Shown here piece by piece: positions 1 through 8,075 of a stretch of 39,511 nucleotides of DNA; the first letter of the stretch is position 1, and each line of letters opens with the position of its first letter. The stretch is from assembly GCA_012522045.1 (NCBI GenBank), contig JAAYLC010000029.1, positions 1-39,511 of the forward strand. Reading direction: 5' to 3'. The notes under the pieces are model-generated. The model searched no databases, had not been told where the DNA came from, and was given only the letters and a program-made list of their open reading frames with translations. A program made the translations under genes and the position numbers. The DNA comes from Bacteroidota bacterium. GTDB taxonomy: Bacteria > Bacteroidota > Bacteroidia > Flavobacteriales > Flavobacteriaceae.

Positions 1-85
1 GCCATAAATGCAGCCAACTATAAGGTTTATAAATATCCTTTATCCATTTCATTTATAAAATAAAAAAGAACATAAATATGCTATT

Positions 86-424
86 ATGAAAATAGAAAAT
101 ACACAAGCACAAATGCGGAAAGGAATTTTAGAGTTTTGTATTCTCTCTATTTTAAAAAATGGAGAAGCCTACACTTCTGATATTCTCGAAGCATTAAAAT
201 CGGCGAAAATGATTGTGGTTGAAGGCACCATTTATCCGCTTTTAAACCGTCTGAAGAATGCCGATATTCTCACCTATCGTTGGGAAGAATCTACAGGAGG
301 TCCCCCTCGAAAATATTATTCGCTCACTGAAAAAGGACAAAAATTTTTAACTGAGTTGGCACTTACGTGGGACGAACTCCAACTTGCCGTAAACAAAATA
401 ACTTCCGAAATTAAAGAATCATGA
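86..424 (+). CDS. PadR family transcriptional regulator
   Basis: This 112-residue protein has the usual size and layout of short PadR regulators. A winged-helix DNA-binding domain covers about residues 10-85, with the family features GILEFCILSIL, a GTIYPLLNRL recognition-helix region and the wing GPPRKYYSLTEKG. A short C-terminal helix follows for dimerisation. PadR proteins are usually repressors of envelope, multidrug or stress genes. Its stop codon overlaps the start of the next gene by 4 bases (ATGA), so it is very probably translated together with the PspC-domain gene and may regulate this unit. The inducing signal cannot be read from the sequence. Confidence 0.93.
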   Translation: MKIENTQAQMRKGILEFCILSILKNGEAYTSDILEALKSAKMIVVEGTIYPLLNRLKNADILTYRWEESTGGPPRKYYSLTEKGQKFLTELALTWDELQLAVNKITSEIKES

Positions 425-2076
425 AAAAAACAATCAACATAAATTTAGCCGGCATCCTTTTTCATATTGATGAAGATGCGTATACCAAGCTTTCCGAATA
501 TTTGGAAAATATTAGAGCTTCTCTAAAAAACACGCCCGGTCAGGCCGAAATCATGAATGATATCGAGGCGCGAATTGCTGAGCTTTTTCAAGAAAAACTG
601 CTTTCGCCTCAACATGTGATTGGGATGACCGAATTAAACGAGGTCATAGAAGTCATGGGCCAACCGGAAGATTATGCAAGCGAAGCAGAAGAAACCGAAG
701 ATCAAGAACCTCAAACGCAGCAGCAACAGACGCGGTACCGAAAACAACTTTTTAGAGATCCGGACGATATGTGGGTATCCGGAGTCTCTTCCGGTTTAGC
801 ACACTATTTCGGTATCGATCCGCTCTGGATTCGACTCACGTGGATTGTGCTCGTTTTTGCAGGAGTAGGTTCACCTATCCTTATTTATATCATATTATGG
901 GCGCTGGTTCCGGCAGCCAAAACAACTGCACAAAAATTGAAAATGCACGGAGAACCTATCAATATCTCCAACATCGAAAAAAAAATCAAAGAGGAATTTG
1001 ACAATGTCGCATCAAGAGTTAAAAATGTAGATTATGATTCTTATGGAAATCAGATAAAGACGGGAACTGCAAAGTTCTTTGCCACCCTCAGGGATTTTTT
1101 TCTGAATCTCATAAAATTAGTTGGAGAACTTCTTGGAGTCACACTTATTTTCATCGCTTCAATAGTAATTATAAGTTTATTATTCAGCCTTTTAGGAGTA
1201 GGAACCATAAAATTGAATGAAACTGCAAAATATGTGGGTTTTGATTTTTACTACAATTCACAGTTTCCGATATGGTTATGGGGATTTGTCATTTTTATCA
1301 TTGTCGGTGTTCCTTTTTTCGCACTTTTTATCTTAGGACTTCGATTGATTGTCGATACACTCAAACCGTTAAACAAAAAAATTTCGTTGAGTTTATGGTC
1401 GCTTTGGATTTTAGCCTTAATTGGACTTTCCGTGATGGGTTTTGAACAGACACGTGCCATCGCTTTTGACGGTTCACACATAGCGGAGTCACAACTTCAG
1501 ATTCAATCAGGAGATACCTTAACGATTCGTATGAGCGATAACATTCACTATCATTCGTACCCTTCAGGGAAAAGTAAAACGACCGTGCAATTGGATGAAA
1601 ACGGTAATGAAATGCTGCTTTCTGACAACGTCCGATTCTCCATTCGCACTTCTAATGATTCCGTTGGAAAAATTGCAATCGAAAAATCTGCAAAAGGAAG
1701 AGATTTTATCTCCGCTAAAAAGAGTGCGGAAATGATAACTTATGAATACACCATGATGCAAAACAATCTCATTTTAAATCCTTATTTCACCACTGAAATT
1801 GCTGAAAAAAACAAAAAACAACAAATCAATATAATTATTTTTATTCCGGAAAATGCTATTTTATTTTTAGATGAAACCACAAAATCGTATCTTCAAAATT
1901 CATTAGTAAGAAGATCTGACATCGCTGAATATCATCTTATTCAAAGAAACAAAGTGAGCTGTTTAAGTTGTAAAGAAACGCAAATTACACCGCGTGAAAA
2001 GGATACTTTAAATACTTCTCACTCTTCTGAAATTGATGAAAACGATTGGGAAAATCAAGTCTTAAACCAATTTTAA
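421..2076 (+). CDS. PspC domain-containing membrane protein
   Basis: This is a 551-residue inner-membrane protein. Residues 1-85 form a soluble N-terminal region rich in acidic helices. A Gln/Glu-rich linker (about 86-104) leads to a PspC domain at about 107-165 with FRDPDDMWVSGVSSGLAHYFG followed by a membrane segment. Further hydrophobic segments lie near 227-260, 285-315 and 325-345, and the long C-terminal part is probably periplasmic. PspC proteins belong to phage-shock or envelope-stress responses. In Bacteroidota, PadR-PspC-GIN lipoprotein neighbourhoods are common, and this one fits: a 4-base overlap upstream and a 12-base gap downstream. The tail carries a CLSC pair at about residues 514-517, whose role is unknown. 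Confidence 0.9.
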   Translation: MKKTININLAGILFHIDEDAYTKLSEYLENIRASLKNTPGQAEIMNDIEARIAELFQEKLLSPQHVIGMTELNEVIEVMGQPEDYASEAEETEDQEPQTQQQQTRYRKQLFRDPDDMWVSGVSSGLAHYFGIDPLWIRLTWIVLVFAGVGSPILIYIILWALVPAAKTTAQKLKMHGEPINISNIEKKIKEEFDNVASRVKNVDYDSYGNQIKTGTAKFFATLRDFFLNLIKLVGELLGVTLIFIASIVIISLLFSLLGVGTIKLNETAKYVGFDFYYNSQFPIWLWGFVIFIIVGVPFFALFILGLRLIVDTLKPLNKKISLSLWSLWILALIGLSVMGFEQTRAIAFDGSHIAESQLQIQSGDTLTIRMSDNIHYHSYPSGKSKTTVQLDENGNEMLLSDNVRFSIRTSNDSVGKIAIEKSAKGRDFISAKKSAEMITYEYTMMQNNLILNPYFTTEIAEKNKKQQINIIIFIPENAILFLDETTKSYLQNSLVRRSDIAEYHLIQRNKVSCLSCKETQITPREKDTLNTSHSSEIDENDWENQVLNQF

Positions 2077-2088
2077 AACCACGAAACC

Positions 2089-2793
2089 ATGAAACTAAAA
2101 GTTATTTTATTTGTACTATGTTGCAGCAGTTTGATGCTTCAATCCTGCAACACTATAAAAGGCAACGGAAATGTGACGCTTGACGAACGATCGGTAGCAG
2201 AATTTACCAATATACACGCCTCTGCGGGTGTAGCAGTTTATCTGATTCCAGGAACAGCAAACAAAGTCGTAGTTGAAACTGACGAGAATCTTCAGAAAAC
2301 CATTAAAACCAGTGTCAAAAATGGAACTTTAAGAATTTCTCGTGAAGGAAATGTACTTTTTGCTTCGGAAGAAAATGTATATATCACCTATGTCAATCTG
2401 AATCAAGTAGTAGCAAGCAGCGGCGCAGAAATTAAATCGGACGACGTTTTAAAAAGTCAGAAATTGATTTTAAAAACAAGCAGTGGCGGAGAAATTGACA
2501 TCGAGATACTTTCAGAAACAGCACGTATGCAGGCAAGCAGCGGTTCTGAAATAGATATTAATGGAAAAGTAATTAATCTGTATCTAAAAGCATCTTCAGG
2601 GGCAAAAATTGATGCAGAAGACTTATTGGCGAAGAATGTTGAAGCACAGGCTTCCAGCGGAGGAACCATCGAATTGATTGCAGAAGATAGATTAAGCACC
2701 AAAGCGAGTAGCGGTGGCTCTATTTCATATAAAGGAACACCTACTCTATTCGATAATCATGAAACAAAATCAGGTAATGTACGGAAAAAATAG
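2089..2793 (+). CDS. GIN-domain (DUF2807) lipoprotein
   Basis: This 234-residue protein starts with a lipoprotein signal peptide ending in the lipobox LQSC, with the lipidated Cys at residue 20. The rest matches the head GIN domain (DUF2807), a beta-solenoid-like fold. The repeats are visible as SSG-containing turns: ASSGAEI (109-115), TSSGGEI (130-136), ASSGSEI (149-155), ASSGAKI (168-174), ASSGGTI (188-194) and ASSGGSI (206-212), spaced about 20 residues apart. It should be anchored to the outer or inner membrane facing the periplasm or the surface. The molecular function of the family is unknown. It sits 12 bases after the PspC gene, so co-transcription is likely. Confidence 0.9.
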   Translation: MKLKVILFVLCCSSLMLQSCNTIKGNGNVTLDERSVAEFTNIHASAGVAVYLIPGTANKVVVETDENLQKTIKTSVKNGTLRISREGNVLFASEENVYITYVNLNQVVASSGAEIKSDDVLKSQKLILKTSSGGEIDIEILSETARMQASSGSEIDINGKVINLYLKASSGAKIDAEDLLAKNVEAQASSGGTIELIAEDRLSTKASSGGSISYKGTPTLFDNHETKSGNVRKK

Positions 2794-2852
2794 CTTCTCA
2801 ATTCCATCCAAAATTACAAGAATCCGTTAAGTTTGTTTTTAAATCAAAAAGA

Positions 2853-3269
2853 ATGAGAACGCTTTTTTTTATCATAGCTGTCAGTTGCATTTTAAGTTGT
2901 AATACCGCAGACCAACCCGGAGATGTGATTATGAACAGGTATGAAGCAGTGGAACTTATTTTGCCAAGAAATTCTTGGAAAGTAGAAAAATTCATTCAGA
3001 ATGGAAACAATTACACCTCTGAATTTGCCGGCATTCAATTTCATTTTTATGAGCCGGACAGCCTACGTGCACAGTTAAAAGACAGCAGTACTGTTGTAGG
3101 TTCATGGCGGTACCAAGCAATTCCCGGCACCATCGAACAATTGAATATTGATTTGGCATCCCCTTTAGCTAAAATTTCAGGCGAATGGAGAATTTTGGAT
3201 ATTATGAATTCTGAAATTAAACTCTCAAAATCAGAAAGAGATACCCTTGTATTCGGTTATTTCGAATAA
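2853..3269 (+). CDS. Small lipoprotein, lipocalin-like, function unknown
   Basis: This 138-residue protein has a signal peptide and a lipobox (ILSC, Cys at residue 16) followed by Asn. The mature part contains RNSWKVEKFIQNGNNYTSEFAGIQFHF-type features: a short strand-rich domain beginning with a W-x-V start, a run that resembles the small lipocalin-like or META-like lipoproteins of Bacteroidota. I cannot assign a named family with confidence. It lies 59 bases after the GIN-domain gene on the same strand and may be the last member of that unit. It converges on trxB, and I see no clear terminator hairpin in the 46 bases between them. Confidence 0.75.
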   Translation: MRTLFFIIAVSCILSCNTADQPGDVIMNRYEAVELILPRNSWKVEKFIQNGNNYTSEFAGIQFHFYEPDSLRAQLKDSSTVVGSWRYQAIPGTIEQLNIDLASPLAKISGEWRILDIMNSEIKLSKSERDTLVFGYFE

Positions 3270-3315
3270 CCTTATTTCCAAGAATATCTCTTTTTGTTTA
3301 TTCTATTTGTCTTTT

Positions 3316-4278
3316 TTATACGGTCACTTCCTTGTCAATACTGACAAGATATCGCTCCGCATCCAAAGCTGCCATACACCCTGTTCCTGCAGCAGTCACT
3401 GCTTGACGATACACACTGTCCTGAACATCTCCACTTGCAAAAACGCCCGGTTTGTTGGTGCGCGTACTTTTGCCTTCGGTTATAATATATCCCGTTTCAT
3501 CCATAGTCAACTGACCTTTGAATATGTCCGTATTGGGTTTGTGACCAATGGCAATAAACAATCCGGTAACAGGAATTACTCGTTTTTCACCGGTTTGATT
3601 ATTCACGATTCGAATTCCTTCTACAACTTGGTCTCCCAAAACCTCATCAACTTCCGTATTATAAAGAACTTCAATATTTTTTGTTTTATTGACACGATGT
3701 TGCATCGCTTTGGAAGCGCGCATATAATCTTTACGCACGAGCATGGTCACCTTTTTACAAAGCTTTGCCAAATACGTTGCTTCTTCTGCTGCCGTATCCC
3801 CTGCTCCTACGATTGCGACTTCTTGATTTTTATAAAAGAATCCGTCACATACCGCACAAGCCGAAACCCCGCCACCTCGTAATCGTTGTTCGGATGGAAG
3901 TCCTAAATATTTAGCACTTGCTCCTGTGGAGATAATTACGGTTTCTGCTTCAAGTTGGATCACATTATCCACAACCACTTTGTGAATTCCTCCAATTTGA
4001 TCGCTAAATTCAACTTCAGTGACCATTCCCATCCGGACATCTGTTCCAAAACGTTCCGCTTGTTTTTGCAAATCCATCATCATCGTCGGACCGTCCACAC
4101 CATCCGGATAACCGGGAAAATTATCCACTTCTGTCGTGGTAGTAAGTTGACCGCCGGGTTCCATTCCCGTGTATAAAACCGGTTGCAAATCTGCACGTGC
4201 TGCATAAATCGCCGCAGTATATCCCGCAGGACCCGAACCGATAATCAAACATTTAATTCTTTCTATAGTATCTGTCAT
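3316..4278 (-). CDS. trxB: Thioredoxin-disulfide reductase
   Basis: This is the 320-residue NADPH-dependent flavoenzyme that reduces thioredoxin in the cytoplasm. The FAD-binding GSGPAG motif is at about residues 14-19. The redox-active CAVC pair is at 141-144 inside SACAVCDGFF. The NADPH site is GAGDTAAEEA at about 158-167, followed by the phosphate-binding VRKDYMRAS region. The second FAD motif, FASGDVQD, is near the C terminus. Length and domain order are normal for the low-molecular-weight bacterial type. It is transcribed alone on the minus strand between two plus-strand units. The upstream region has only a weak -7 match (TATTTTTA). Confidence 0.97.
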   Translation of the reverse strand: MTDTIERIKCLIIGSGPAGYTAAIYAARADLQPVLYTGMEPGGQLTTTTEVDNFPGYPDGVDGPTMMMDLQKQAERFGTDVRMGMVTEVEFSDQIGGIHKVVVDNVIQLEAETVIISTGASAKYLGLPSEQRLRGGGVSACAVCDGFFYKNQEVAIVGAGDTAAEEATYLAKLCKKVTMLVRKDYMRASKAMQHRVNKTKNIEVLYNTEVDEVLGDQVVEGIRIVNNQTGEKRVIPVTGLFIAIGHKPNTDIFKGQLTMDETGYIITEGKSTRTNKPGVFASGDVQDSVYRQAVTAAGTGCMAALDAERYLVSIDKEVTV

Positions 4279-4376
4279 CTTAAAAAATTTAACAAGGTAA
4301 AAATACTAACTTTAAGTGAATTTAAACCCCTTTATTCATTCGCTTTTTGTATCCTTAAATCAATTCTATCTATAGG

Positions 4377-4405
4377 TTGGCAGCATCTTAAATTGCTTAT
4401 TTTTG
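4377..4405 (+). promoter_or_regulatory. Flavobacterial promoter for the ABC-F gene
   Basis: A TTG at 4377-4379 is followed after 18 bases by TATTTTTG at 4398-4405. This matches the Flavobacterium/Bacteroides housekeeping promoter (TTG-N17-23-TAnnTTTG) exactly. It lies 15 bases ahead of the GTG start at 4421, so the transcript would have almost no leader. Confidence 0.7.
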
Positions 4406-4420
4406 TAAAAATATAATACT

Positions 4421-6286
4421 GTGAATTACTTATCCGTAGAAAACGTTTCAAAGAGTTACGGGATGCTCGTTCTTTTTGAAAATCTTTCATTTGGAATCAA
4501 TCAAGGACAAAAAATTGGTTTTGTCGCAAAAAACGGTACCGGAAAAACTTCGCTGCTGAATATTTTAGCAGGAAAAGATACTCCTGATTCCGGAATAGTG
4601 ACGTATCGAAAAGATTTAAATGTGGCTTTTCTTTCGCAAGAAACCGAATTAAATCCTTCATTAACCATTGAAGAGACCATATTTTCAACAAATTTGCCCA
4701 TCTTAAAAATCATTGAGCGTTATGAAAAAGCAATTCAAAATCCGGATGATATCGAAGAAATGCAAAAAACCATCGATGCCATGGATGCAAATCAAGCTTG
4801 GGATTTTGAAACAACCTACAAACAAATTTTATCCAAACTCAAATTAGACAATATCAAAGTAAAAGTCGAAAAATTAAGCGGAGGTCAGAAAAAGAGATTG
4901 GCACTCGCACAAACTTTATTGACTTTTCCCGATTTGCTTATTCTTGACGAACCGACAAACCATTTGGATTTAGAAATGATTGAATGGTTGGAAGAATATT
5001 TCGCCAAGGAAAATTTCACGCTTTTTATGGTTACGCACGACCGCTATTTTTTGGAACGCGTTTGCAATGAAATCCTTGAACTTGAAGATGGAACTTTATA
5101 TTCGTACAAAGGAAATTACAGTTATTACCTTCAAAAAAAGGAAGAGCGTCTTGAAAACGAAGCCGGTGAAATTGCCAAAGCAAAACAGCTTTACAATAAA
5201 GAATTGGAATGGATGCGCCGCCAACCCAAAGCGAGGACTACAAAAAGTAAAAGCAGAATTGATGATTTTCATGAAATAAAAGAACGCGCCGGAAAACGCC
5301 GAAAAGACCATCAGGTGCAATTGGAAATCAACATGGAACGCATGGGCACCAAAATAAATGAATTTCACAATGTTTCTAAATCATTTGGCGAAAAAAAAAT
5401 ACTGGATAAATTTAATTACAATTTTCAACCGGGCGAGCGTATTGGAATTATCGGAAAAAACGGCACCGGAAAATCTACCTACTTAAATATTTTAACCGGT
5501 GCGATTCCTCCGGATTCCGGAAAAATAACAATAGGTGAAACGGTCAAATTCGGGTATTATACCCAAGATGGCATTCAAGTCAAAGAAGGTAAAAAAGTTA
5601 TTGACGTAATCCGCGATTTCGGAGATTATATCCCATTAAAAAAAGGAAGACAAATAAGTGCTTCTCAACTTTTGGAACGTTTCCTTTTTGATCGTAAAAA
5701 ACAATATGATTACGTCGAAAAACTAAGCGGTGGCGAGAGAAAAAGATTGTATTTATGCACGGTACTCATTCAAAACCCAAATTTTTTGATTCTCGACGAA
5801 CCTACAAACGACCTTGACATTGTCACCTTAAATGTATTGGAAAACTTTCTGTTGGACTTTCCGGGATGTTTGGTTGTGGTTTCTCACGACCGTTATTTTA
5901 TGGATAAAATCGTCGATCATCTTTTTGTGTTTAAAGGAAATGCCGAAATTGAAGATTTCCCCGGAAATTATTCAGATTTCAGAATTTACGAAGACAGTCA
6001 ACCTGTTGAAAAGGAAGAAAATACCACTTCTGAAGCCAAAGCCAATTGGTTGAATGAAAAACCCAAAGTAAAACTAAGTTATAACGAACAAAAAGAATTT
6101 AAAAACTTGGAAAAGGAAATCCATAAATTAGAACAAGAACGCGATGCCTTGCAAAACAAATTTGCCACCGAAAACTGGGACGGCGCAGAAATAGATAAAC
6201 AATCCGTGAAACTTCAAGAGCTCATCGAAAAAATTGATGAAAAGATCAATCGTTGGTTTGCGTTATCTTTAAAAATGGAGGAATAA
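4421..6286 (+). CDS. ABC-F family ATPase, Uup-like
   Basis: This 621-residue cytoplasmic protein has two ABC domains and no membrane segments. Domain 1 has a Walker A (AKNGTGKT, about 36-43), the signature LSGGQKKR and Walker B LLILDEPTNHLD. Domain 2 has IIGKNGTGKST, LSGGERKR and FLILDEPTNDLD. A charged linker with an RMR-like basic stretch joins them. The C terminus (about 545-620) is a coiled coil as in Uup. ABC-F proteins act on the ribosome or on branched nucleic acids. The C-terminal coiled coil favours Uup over the antibiotic-resistance types. The start is GTG, directly behind a good promoter; no better ATG lies nearby. Confidence 0.92.
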   Translation: MNYLSVENVSKSYGMLVLFENLSFGINQGQKIGFVAKNGTGKTSLLNILAGKDTPDSGIVTYRKDLNVAFLSQETELNPSLTIEETIFSTNLPILKIIERYEKAIQNPDDIEEMQKTIDAMDANQAWDFETTYKQILSKLKLDNIKVKVEKLSGGQKKRLALAQTLLTFPDLLILDEPTNHLDLEMIEWLEEYFAKENFTLFMVTHDRYFLERVCNEILELEDGTLYSYKGNYSYYLQKKEERLENEAGEIAKAKQLYNKELEWMRRQPKARTTKSKSRIDDFHEIKERAGKRRKDHQVQLEINMERMGTKINEFHNVSKSFGEKKILDKFNYNFQPGERIGIIGKNGTGKSTYLNILTGAIPPDSGKITIGETVKFGYYTQDGIQVKEGKKVIDVIRDFGDYIPLKKGRQISASQLLERFLFDRKKQYDYVEKLSGGERKRLYLCTVLIQNPNFLILDEPTNDLDIVTLNVLENFLLDFPGCLVVVSHDRYFMDKIVDHLFVFKGNAEIEDFPGNYSDFRIYEDSQPVEKEENTTSEAKANWLNEKPKVKLSYNEQKEFKNLEKEIHKLEQERDALQNKFATENWDGAEIDKQSVKLQELIEKIDEKINRWFALSLKMEE

Positions 6287-6299
6287 ACTTTCACTTTCC

Positions 6300-7073
6300 A
6301 TGCGTTATATCATTCAAAGTTACATTCGATTTTTTTATCGTTCAACCAATAAACACGGGGTTCATTCTCCTTTTGTTTACAAGTTCGTCACCAAATGTTT
6401 AAACGATAAAACAAACTATTCTGAATACAAGCAAATGCAAGAATATCGCTTAAATCTCTATCGTGACAAAAATGAGATTACTGTAAAAGATTTTGGAGCG
6501 GGTTCGCGAGTTTTTAAAAACAATACCCGCCGGATTTCAAAAATTGCTCGTGTTGCCGGAATGACTTCCAAAAGACAAAAACTTCTTTATAGAATAACCA
6601 AATACCTCAACTGTCAAAATATCTTGGAACTCGGAACGTCATTGGGACTCGGAACGCTCTCGATGGCATTGGCAAGCAAAGGAAAAGTGACCACGGTCGA
6701 AGGCTGTCCGGAAACCTTAAAAACCGCTCAAAATTATTTTCAGCATTTCAATATTCAAAATGTTTGGACAATCAACGAAAATTTTACAAGCTTTTTATCC
6801 GAATTGCCCGCGTCTGAAAAATATGATTTAATTTACATTGACGGAAATCACAGCGGAACAAGCACCCTCCATTATTTTGAATTGCTTTTAAATCACATTC
6901 ACAACGATACACTGATCATTTTTGACGATATTTACTGGAGCAAAGAAATGACCAACGCTTGGAAAGAAATTATAAAAAATCCAAAAGTTCGTGTATCAAT
7001 CGATACTTTTCAATGGGGTTTTGTATTTTTCAGAAATGAACAGCAAAAGGAGCATTTTACCATTCGTGTCTAA
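6300..7073 (+). CDS. Class I SAM-dependent methyltransferase
   Basis: This 257-residue protein has a Rossmann-type methyltransferase core. Motif I (ILELGTSLGLGT) is at about residues 108-119, an acidic residue binding the ribose is at E134 (TTVEG), and YDLIYIDGNHS is at about 175-185, resembling O-methyltransferases. The N terminus carries KHGVHSPFVYKFVT, a stretch I associate with a Bacteroidota-specific subfamily. The substrate is not known. It follows the ABC-F gene by 13 bases on the same strand, so the two are probably co-transcribed. Confidence 0.85.
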   Translation: MRYIIQSYIRFFYRSTNKHGVHSPFVYKFVTKCLNDKTNYSEYKQMQEYRLNLYRDKNEITVKDFGAGSRVFKNNTRRISKIARVAGMTSKRQKLLYRITKYLNCQNILELGTSLGLGTLSMALASKGKVTTVEGCPETLKTAQNYFQHFNIQNVWTINENFTSFLSELPASEKYDLIYIDGNHSGTSTLHYFELLLNHIHNDTLIIFDDIYWSKEMTNAWKEIIKNPKVRVSIDTFQWGFVFFRNEQQKEHFTIRV

Positions 7074-7115
7074 GTTTCAATTCAAAGCCTGTAAATTACT
7101 TTGTAACATGAAAGC

Positions 7116-7123
7116 TATATTTG
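7116..7123 (+). promoter_or_regulatory. -7 element TATATTTG for the ABC ATPase gene
   Basis: TATATTTG is a perfect TAnnTTTG element 23 bases before the ATG at 7147. No TTG occurs at the usual distance; the nearest is 12 bases upstream. It suggests that the ATPase gene has its own promoter after the methyltransferase. Confidence 0.5.
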
Positions 7124-7146
7124 CGTCTTAAAAAATAAATTGTCTT

Positions 7147-7845
7147 ATGAAACCTGTCATAAAAATCAGAAATATCACCCGTAATTTTCCATTAGGAAAT
7201 GATGTTGTCAAAGTTTTAAAAGGCATTGATTTGGATATTGAACGCGGAGAATATGTAGCACTTATGGGACCGTCAGGTTCCGGAAAATCAACGTTGATGA
7301 ACCTTCTCGGCTGTTTAGACACCCCAACTTCCGGAGTGTATGAACTCAATGGAAAAAACGTCAGTAATATGACCGATGACGAACTGGCTGAAATTCGCAA
7401 TAAAGAAATTGGATTTGTTTTCCAAACTTTTAATCTGCTTCCTAGAACTACGGCATTGGAAAATGTTGCCTTACCGATGATTTATGCCGGATATTCCAAA
7501 AAAGACCGTCTGGAACGTGCAAAAGAAGTATTGATGAGTGTAGGATTGGGAGATCGGATGGATCACAAACCCAACCAACTTTCGGGGGGACAACGCCAAC
7601 GTGTGGCAGTCGGAAGAGCGTTGGTCAACAATCCGTCAATTATTTTGGCAGACGAACCGACGGGAAATTTAGATTCCAAAACTTCGGTCGAAATTATGAA
7701 CTTATTCAATAAAATTCACGCAGCCGGAAATACGGTTATCTTTGTTACTCACGAAGAAGAAATCGCCGAAAATGCGCATCGGATTATTCGGCTTAGGGAC
7801 GGAATGATTGAAAGTGATACTAAAAAAGAGTCCGTTACTGTTTAA
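7147..7845 (+). CDS. ABC transporter ATP-binding protein, LolD/MacB type
   Basis: This 232-residue single ABC domain has Walker [10 protein letters not shown] (41-49), Q-loop Gln93, signature [15 protein letters not shown] (from 145), Walker [13 protein letters not shown] and the switch His202 (VTHEEE). The sequence style is that of the LolD/MacB/FtsE group, which drives lipoprotein release or macrolide/peptide export through FtsX-type permeases. No permease with FtsX or MacB features is present in this window, so the ATPase must find its partner elsewhere. A 57-residue membrane microprotein follows 12 bases downstream and may be co-expressed. Confidence 0.93.
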   Translation: MKPVIKIRNITRNFPLGNDVVKVLKGIDLDIERGEYVALMGPSGSGKSTLMNLLGCLDTPTSGVYELNGKNVSNMTDDELAEIRNKEIGFVFQTFNLLPRTTALENVALPMIYAGYSKKDRLERAKEVLMSVGLGDRMDHKPNQLSGGQRQRVAVGRALVNNPSIILADEPTGNLDSKTSVEIMNLFNKIHAAGNTVIFVTHEEEIAENAHRIIRLRDGMIESDTKKESVTV

Positions 7846-7857
7846 AAGCACAGCAAT

Positions 7858-8031
7858 ATGAATATAGATTTATCAAATCCAATTGTTGTTATTATAGTCG
7901 GAATTATTCTGCTTGCCCTCATTGTTTTCTGGAATCGACACAATGCAAAAGTCAACAGAAATCGAAGACGTCGGAGTTTCCGTGAAAATTATTACAACCG
8001 AAAAAAGGAACGAGAAAAAGAAAATAATTAA
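7858..8031 (+). CDS. Small single-pass membrane protein (57 aa)
   Basis: This is a short reading frame that standard length cut-offs miss. It begins with ATG 12 bases after the ABC ATPase stop and ends with TAA. Residues 1-8 are polar, residues 9-25 form one membrane helix rich in Ile, Val and Leu, and residues 26-57 are strongly basic and then charged (RNRRRRSFRENYYNRKK). By the positive-inside rule the basic tail should face the cytoplasm. The codon pattern looks like that of neighbouring genes. I do not recognise a named family. Its position suggests a role linked to the ATPase or to the envelope protein after it, but that is inference only. Confidence 0.65.
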   Translation: MNIDLSNPIVVIIVGIILLALIVFWNRHNAKVNRNRRRRSFRENYYNRKKEREKENN

Positions 8032-8075
8032 TTTGAATTTAAAATCATTTATATTGTAAGTTGTAACGATATAAT

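Noticed and set aside
3247-3882. 211-codon plus-strand open frame antisense to trxB
   Set aside because: It lies almost wholly on trxB, its product has no recognisable domain and the residue mix (many Cys, His, Phe) is typical of a shadow frame.
3965-3973. Perfect DnaA box TTATCCACA
   Set aside because: A single box inside the trxB coding sequence, without neighbouring boxes or an AT-rich unwinding element; likely chance.
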